Shown: positions 13,496 through 16,187 of the stretch, piece after piece
Layout of the letters: each line of letters opens with the position of its first letter
Position numbering within the stretch: the first letter of the stretch is position 1
Assembly: GCA_021772365.1 (NCBI GenBank)
Contig: JAJFMC010000122.1
Coordinates: 1 to 16,187, forward strand
Direction: 5' to 3'
Length of the DNA: 16,187 nucleotides
DNA from: Chlamydiota bacterium
Lineage (GTDB): Bacteria; Chlamydiota; Chlamydiia; Chlamydiales; Criblamydiaceae
The notes under the pieces: model-generated
Database searches by the model: none
The model's input: only the letters and a program-made list of their open reading frames with translations
What the model was told of the DNA's origin: nothing
Translations under genes and position numbers: made by a program

Positions 13496-15619
13496 ATGAC
13501 CTCAATCAAACACTACCTTGACCCTTCCCACTGCGACTTAATCACCCCAGATGGTGCTATCACCCACTTACAACGTATCGACGATAAATCAGCAATTGCC
13601 ACAATTTTTATCGAAGAAATCTCCCCAATATTCGTGGGGTTCGAAATCGATCAAGAGTGCATTTTTTTCAACATCAAAAGCACTCTAGCACAACTCGGCC
13701 TCAATGGAAATGGCATCGAATACTCCCTTGACAAAGAGCGCCGATGTGCAGAAGTCAAGGTCATGCTCAACACCCACGGTTTTCTGGGTGAAAAAATGCT
13801 CAGTAAATTAACAACAGGAGCCTACATAGGAAAAATATTTGCTGCAGATAAGCGACGTCGCGTACGCGAGCCGTTCTATCTTTCTAGAATGTTTGGACGG
13901 TCAGACCAAGATAGGTCACCACTTCTTTCCTTAGGCGGACTTCACGGTAGCGAAGACCTTATCCTAGATGTTGTTAACGGACGCACCGTAGCATATCTAT
14001 CACTACAGAATGGACGTGTGAAATATCATGGCGACATCGAAGGTTTTCTTGCTTCTATCGCCAAAGCACTAGTCTACGGTTTACCAACTAGGCGACTTCT
14101 ACGATTACATCAGGAGTGGGATCCGCATGCACGGCGCAACATTGAAGAGGACGAAATCTTACTCGTCCGCACCCTCCCCCTCCACATACGCACAGTATTT
14201 GGTGTGGTTGTCCAAGATCTTCTTTCTGAGGGATATCATCATACGACCGCCTCCATACTGCAACCGGACACATCGGCATCGGGAGATATCTATGAGTTGT
14301 TCGGGTCCAGTAAACGTGAGATCACCGATATTCCACTAGAGTTCTATACCCTAGAACCCTATCGCGAACATGTATTTTTCTCCGATAGAGACCAGCTTAT
14401 TTCCAGTCTTGAAGATGATGAAGCCCTCTTCAAAGCCTTCGACACAGCTCCTGATAGTGACACCACTCGAGCTGCAACTTTTGTCGTCAAGGGCAACCAA
14501 ATGAGTCAACTTGAAGAAAAGGACTGGATCAGTCGCGACTCTCGACCCTTCGAATTTCCCGGACCATCGCAACGTGACCGTCAAGCACTCATGGTCGAAC
14601 GGTATGTCGAACAGCAGCCAAGCTACCCCTTCCTAAAAAGCATCGAAGATAACATCATCACCAGCCAAGGAGCCCTCTTCGTCAAATACTTTCCCTCTCC
14701 CCTGATGAAAAGAATGCTTATCGGCCACAAGCAGCAGAGATGCCTGAAACGGATCTATTTCCAAAAGCCATCTAAATCTTCGGATGTCTTCTTCTCCGCG
14801 GAAGACCGTAACCTCCTTCACGACTTAGAGAAATTCGGTATCCCCGTTTATTGGGTCGATGAAACATCCAATAGCGTTCTGCAGTATGCCGAGAAAACCG
14901 ATGCCGATTCGGGGATGTTCGTCCCTCAGGATAAAGTCGAAGACTTCATGAAAGCGACAATATTTGGAATATATGGATCTAATCTCGTGACAGGCCCCTT
15001 TGAAGAGACACTTAGGACCATGCTCGAAGGCATCAAAGAAATGCGCGAGACGATGAATCACCCACTGTTAAGTAAAGATACTCCCCTCGCTCTCGTAACA
15101 GGAGGAGGCCCTGGAGCGATGGAGTTAGGTAATAAAGTCGCGAAAGAGCTCGGCATCCTCTCCTGTGCTAATATTATGGATTTCCGTCTCAAAGGGGCGT
15201 CTGTCGTCAACGAGCAAAAGCAGAATCCTTATGTCGAAGGAAAAATGACCTACCGCTTGGATAAGCTGGTGGAGCGGCAGGCAGAGTTTAATCTCGACTT
15301 CCCCATCTTCCTCAATGGAGGAATCGGCACCGATTTCGAATATTCACTCGAAGAAGTGAGACGTAAAGTCGGCGCCATCGGGTCAACACCCAGTATTCTG
15401 ATGGGTGAGGTTGAGTACTGGCGTGCGAAAATCACGCACCGCTTTCAAAAGAATTTGCATACCGGCACAATTAAAGGATCGGAGTGGGTGAGTAACTGTT
15501 TCTATTGCGTGCAGTCAGCTGAGCAAGCGATAAAGGTTTACCGCGAGTTCCTCGATGGGACGCTTCGGATTGGTAAAGATGGTCCCATGTATGAGGACGG
15601 ATTCGCCATTGTCGAGTAG
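13496..15619 (+). CDS. Large protein with C-terminal LOG-like Rossmann domain
   Basis: A 707-aa cytoplasmic protein without signal peptide or membrane segments. The C-terminal third (about 440-707) has the two LOG (lysine decarboxylase-like, YgdH/PpnN group) signatures: TGGGPGAME at 535-543 and FLNGGIGTDFEYSLEE at 605-620. These correspond to the nucleotide-binding GGGxGxM and PGGxGTxxE motifs, but with Asn where PGG normally has Pro, and Asp before the acidic segment. LOG enzymes cleave or bind nucleoside monophosphates; activity here is not certain. Residues 1-430 match nothing I recognise. The ATG at 13496 follows AAGGA by 10 nt. By size and position beside hinT and the MYG1 gene it is probably the counterpart of C. 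trachomatis CT387 (from memory). Confidence 0.85.
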   Translation: MTSIKHYLDPSHCDLITPDGAITHLQRIDDKSAIATIFIEEISPIFVGFEIDQECIFFNIKSTLAQLGLNGNGIEYSLDKERRCAEVKVMLNTHGFLGEKMLSKLTTGAYIGKIFAADKRRRVREPFYLSRMFGRSDQDRSPLLSLGGLHGSEDLILDVVNGRTVAYLSLQNGRVKYHGDIEGFLASIAKALVYGLPTRRLLRLHQEWDPHARRNIEEDEILLVRTLPLHIRTVFGVVVQDLLSEGYHHTTASILQPDTSASGDIYELFGSSKREITDIPLEFYTLEPYREHVFFSDRDQLISSLEDDEALFKAFDTAPDSDTTRAATFVVKGNQMSQLEEKDWISRDSRPFEFPGPSQRDRQALMVERYVEQQPSYPFLKSIEDNIITSQGALFVKYFPSPLMKRMLIGHKQQRCLKRIYFQKPSKSSDVFFSAEDRNLLHDLEKFGIPVYWVDETSNSVLQYAEKTDADSGMFVPQDKVEDFMKATIFGIYGSNLVTGPFEETLRTMLEGIKEMRETMNHPLLSKDTPLALVTGGGPGAMELGNKVAKELGILSCANIMDFRLKGASVVNEQKQNPYVEGKMTYRLDKLVERQAEFNLDFPIFLNGGIGTDFEYSLEEVRRKVGAIGSTPSILMGEVEYWRAKITHRFQKNLHTGTIKGSEWVSNCFYCVQSAEQAIKVYREFLDGTLRIGKDGPMYEDGFAIVE

Positions 15620-15671
15620 GTGCAAACGTACGTGAGGTGTTTTGAACGCGGAGGGTGCAGAGGTATGTGAG

Positions 15672-15711
15672 GTTTGCAAAGTAGCTCGCAAGCTCGCTTC
15701 TTTACTCTATA
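15672..15711. repeat. Imperfect palindrome of the GAGTAAAG hairpin family
   Basis: The minus strand reads TATAGAGTAAAG and then a GC-rich imperfect stem back to CTTTGC. The centre holds a tandem AGCTCGCA / AGCTCGCT. The ATAGAGTAAAG lead matches the hairpin at 6601, and GAGTAAAG matches the one at 53-80. It lies about 55 bp after the LOG-domain gene and could affect its 3' end, but no T run is present. Confidence 0.4.
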
Positions 15712-15738
15712 GACCCTGATTGCTATCCCAAACTTGTC

Positions 15739-15847
15739 GTAAACGGTCTTTTTTGCGCCCAGATGCGTAGCCACGATTTTCGGTAAGAGGTTGAACCCTT
15801 ACCTTCAAATGGAGGCTTAGTAGATGTGTGTAAAAAAGACCGTTTAC
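15739..15847. mobile_element. 109-bp element with perfect 16-bp inverted ends
   Basis: GTAAACGGTCTTTTTT (15739-15754) is perfectly inverted at 15832-15847, with 77 bp between. The interior has a further hairpin (15782-15803, GGTAAG / CTTACC with a bulge). The right arm lies 51 bp upstream of the transposase remnant, so it may be the terminal repeat of that insertion sequence. The left arm would then be an end of an inverted or deleted copy. A stand-alone miniature element is the other reading. Confidence 0.55.
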
Positions 15848-15898
15848 TATAAGAAAATGTCTGTATAATGTTTTTTCGAATCAGATCGGGAGATTATT

Positions 15899-16187
15899 AT
15901 GAACGACTACGCTACATTGGTTTACGTTATTAGTGATGACTTACTTCGAACCTTAAAAGTTAATGATGATCCACAAGTACATATGACAAATGCTGAGGTT
16001 ATTACATTTGCAATACTTTCCTGGAAATATATTTATGGTAAATTCAAAAAAACGATACTTTTGTGGAATTAAAGTTCATATGGTTGTGAATAGTTGAAAC
16101 TGCTTTTAGCTGCATAACAGATTTATTCGCAAGGAATTTAAGAGTGAATACGGAACAAGGATTTTTCATAAAAATCCATTGCTTCAT
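15899..16187 (+). pseudogene. IS982-type transposase remnant, internally deleted
   Basis: From ATG 15899 (GGGAG 6 nt upstream) a 57-codon frame ends at TAA 16070-16072. Its first ~48 residues, MNDYATLVYVISDDLLRTLK and then DDPQVHMTNAEVITFAILS, match the N-terminus of IS982-family transposases as I remember them. After an A7 run (16046-16052) the +1 frame reads KKRYFCGIKVHMVV, which resembles a segment normally found well past the middle of these proteins (KRYFYGxxxHLVV). So the central part, including catalytic residues, appears deleted and the frame shifted. Stops follow, with faint coding character (FIRKEFKSEYG) to the window edge. It is not functional. Confidence 0.7.

Noticed and set aside
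15538..15774. A 78-codon minus-strand frame over the 3' end of the LOG-domain gene
   Set aside because: It is antisense to a solid coding region and extends into repeats. Its composition is basic and Ser/Tyr-rich, like a shadow frame.
1..16187. tRNA, rRNA or CRISPR arrays
   Set aside because: No cloverleaf with CCA-type end, no rRNA-like segment and no regularly spaced identical repeats were noticed in the intergenic DNA.

Overview
The window looks like a chromosomal segment of an amoeba-associated ('environmental') member of the Chlamydiae. The main reasons are a TyrP-type aromatic amino acid permease and a compact block with MYG1-type hydrolase, HinT and a ~700-aa LOG-domain protein. From memory this block resembles the neighbourhood CT384-CT387 of Chlamydia trachomatis. 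The window also carries AT-rich lineage-specific ORFs and decayed insertion-sequence debris. The taxonomic call is inference; there is no rRNA or other marker gene here.

Left part (1-5081, all minus strand). A three-gene operon reads tyrP (GTG start) -> DUF2760 protein -> YegD/DnaK-like Hsp70. It ends at a hairpin-plus-U-run terminator near the window edge. tyrP carries a 10-bp poly-G tract in its coding sequence. Upstream of it lies an M24 family Xaa-Pro peptidase, also on the minus strand.

Middle part (5082-7610). A plus-strand ABC ATPase of the NitT/TauT/ThiZ type starts divergently from the peptidase gene. Two plus-strand orphan genes follow (5970-6512 and about 7150-7518). Between them is about 600 bp of non-coding DNA holding hairpins, a 111-bp element with 24-bp inverted ends, and a ~60-bp decayed paralogue of the first orphan gene. 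This reads as a rearranged, repeat-rich accessory patch.

Right-centre (7611-12814, minus strand). Five tightly packed genes read MYG1-type metal-dependent hydrolase -> HinT -> isochorismatase-like hydrolase -> secreted HEAT-repeat protein -> a fused ABC permease/substrate-binding protein. Gaps run from 10 bp down to 4-bp ATGA overlaps. The fused protein is a ThiX-like permease joined to a ThiY/NMT1-like periplasmic domain. The plus-strand ATPase at 5153-5854 is its likely energising partner, so one importer, possibly for a thiamine pyrimidine precursor, seems encoded by two convergent, separated genes.

Right end (12815-16187). A 681-bp divergent intergenic region holds a perfect 14-bp palindrome and interleaved inverted repeats. 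It separates the five-gene operon from a 707-aa protein with a C-terminal LOG-like Rossmann domain. After that gene come a perfect 16-bp inverted repeat bracketing 77 bp and an internally deleted IS982-type transposase remnant that runs to the window end.
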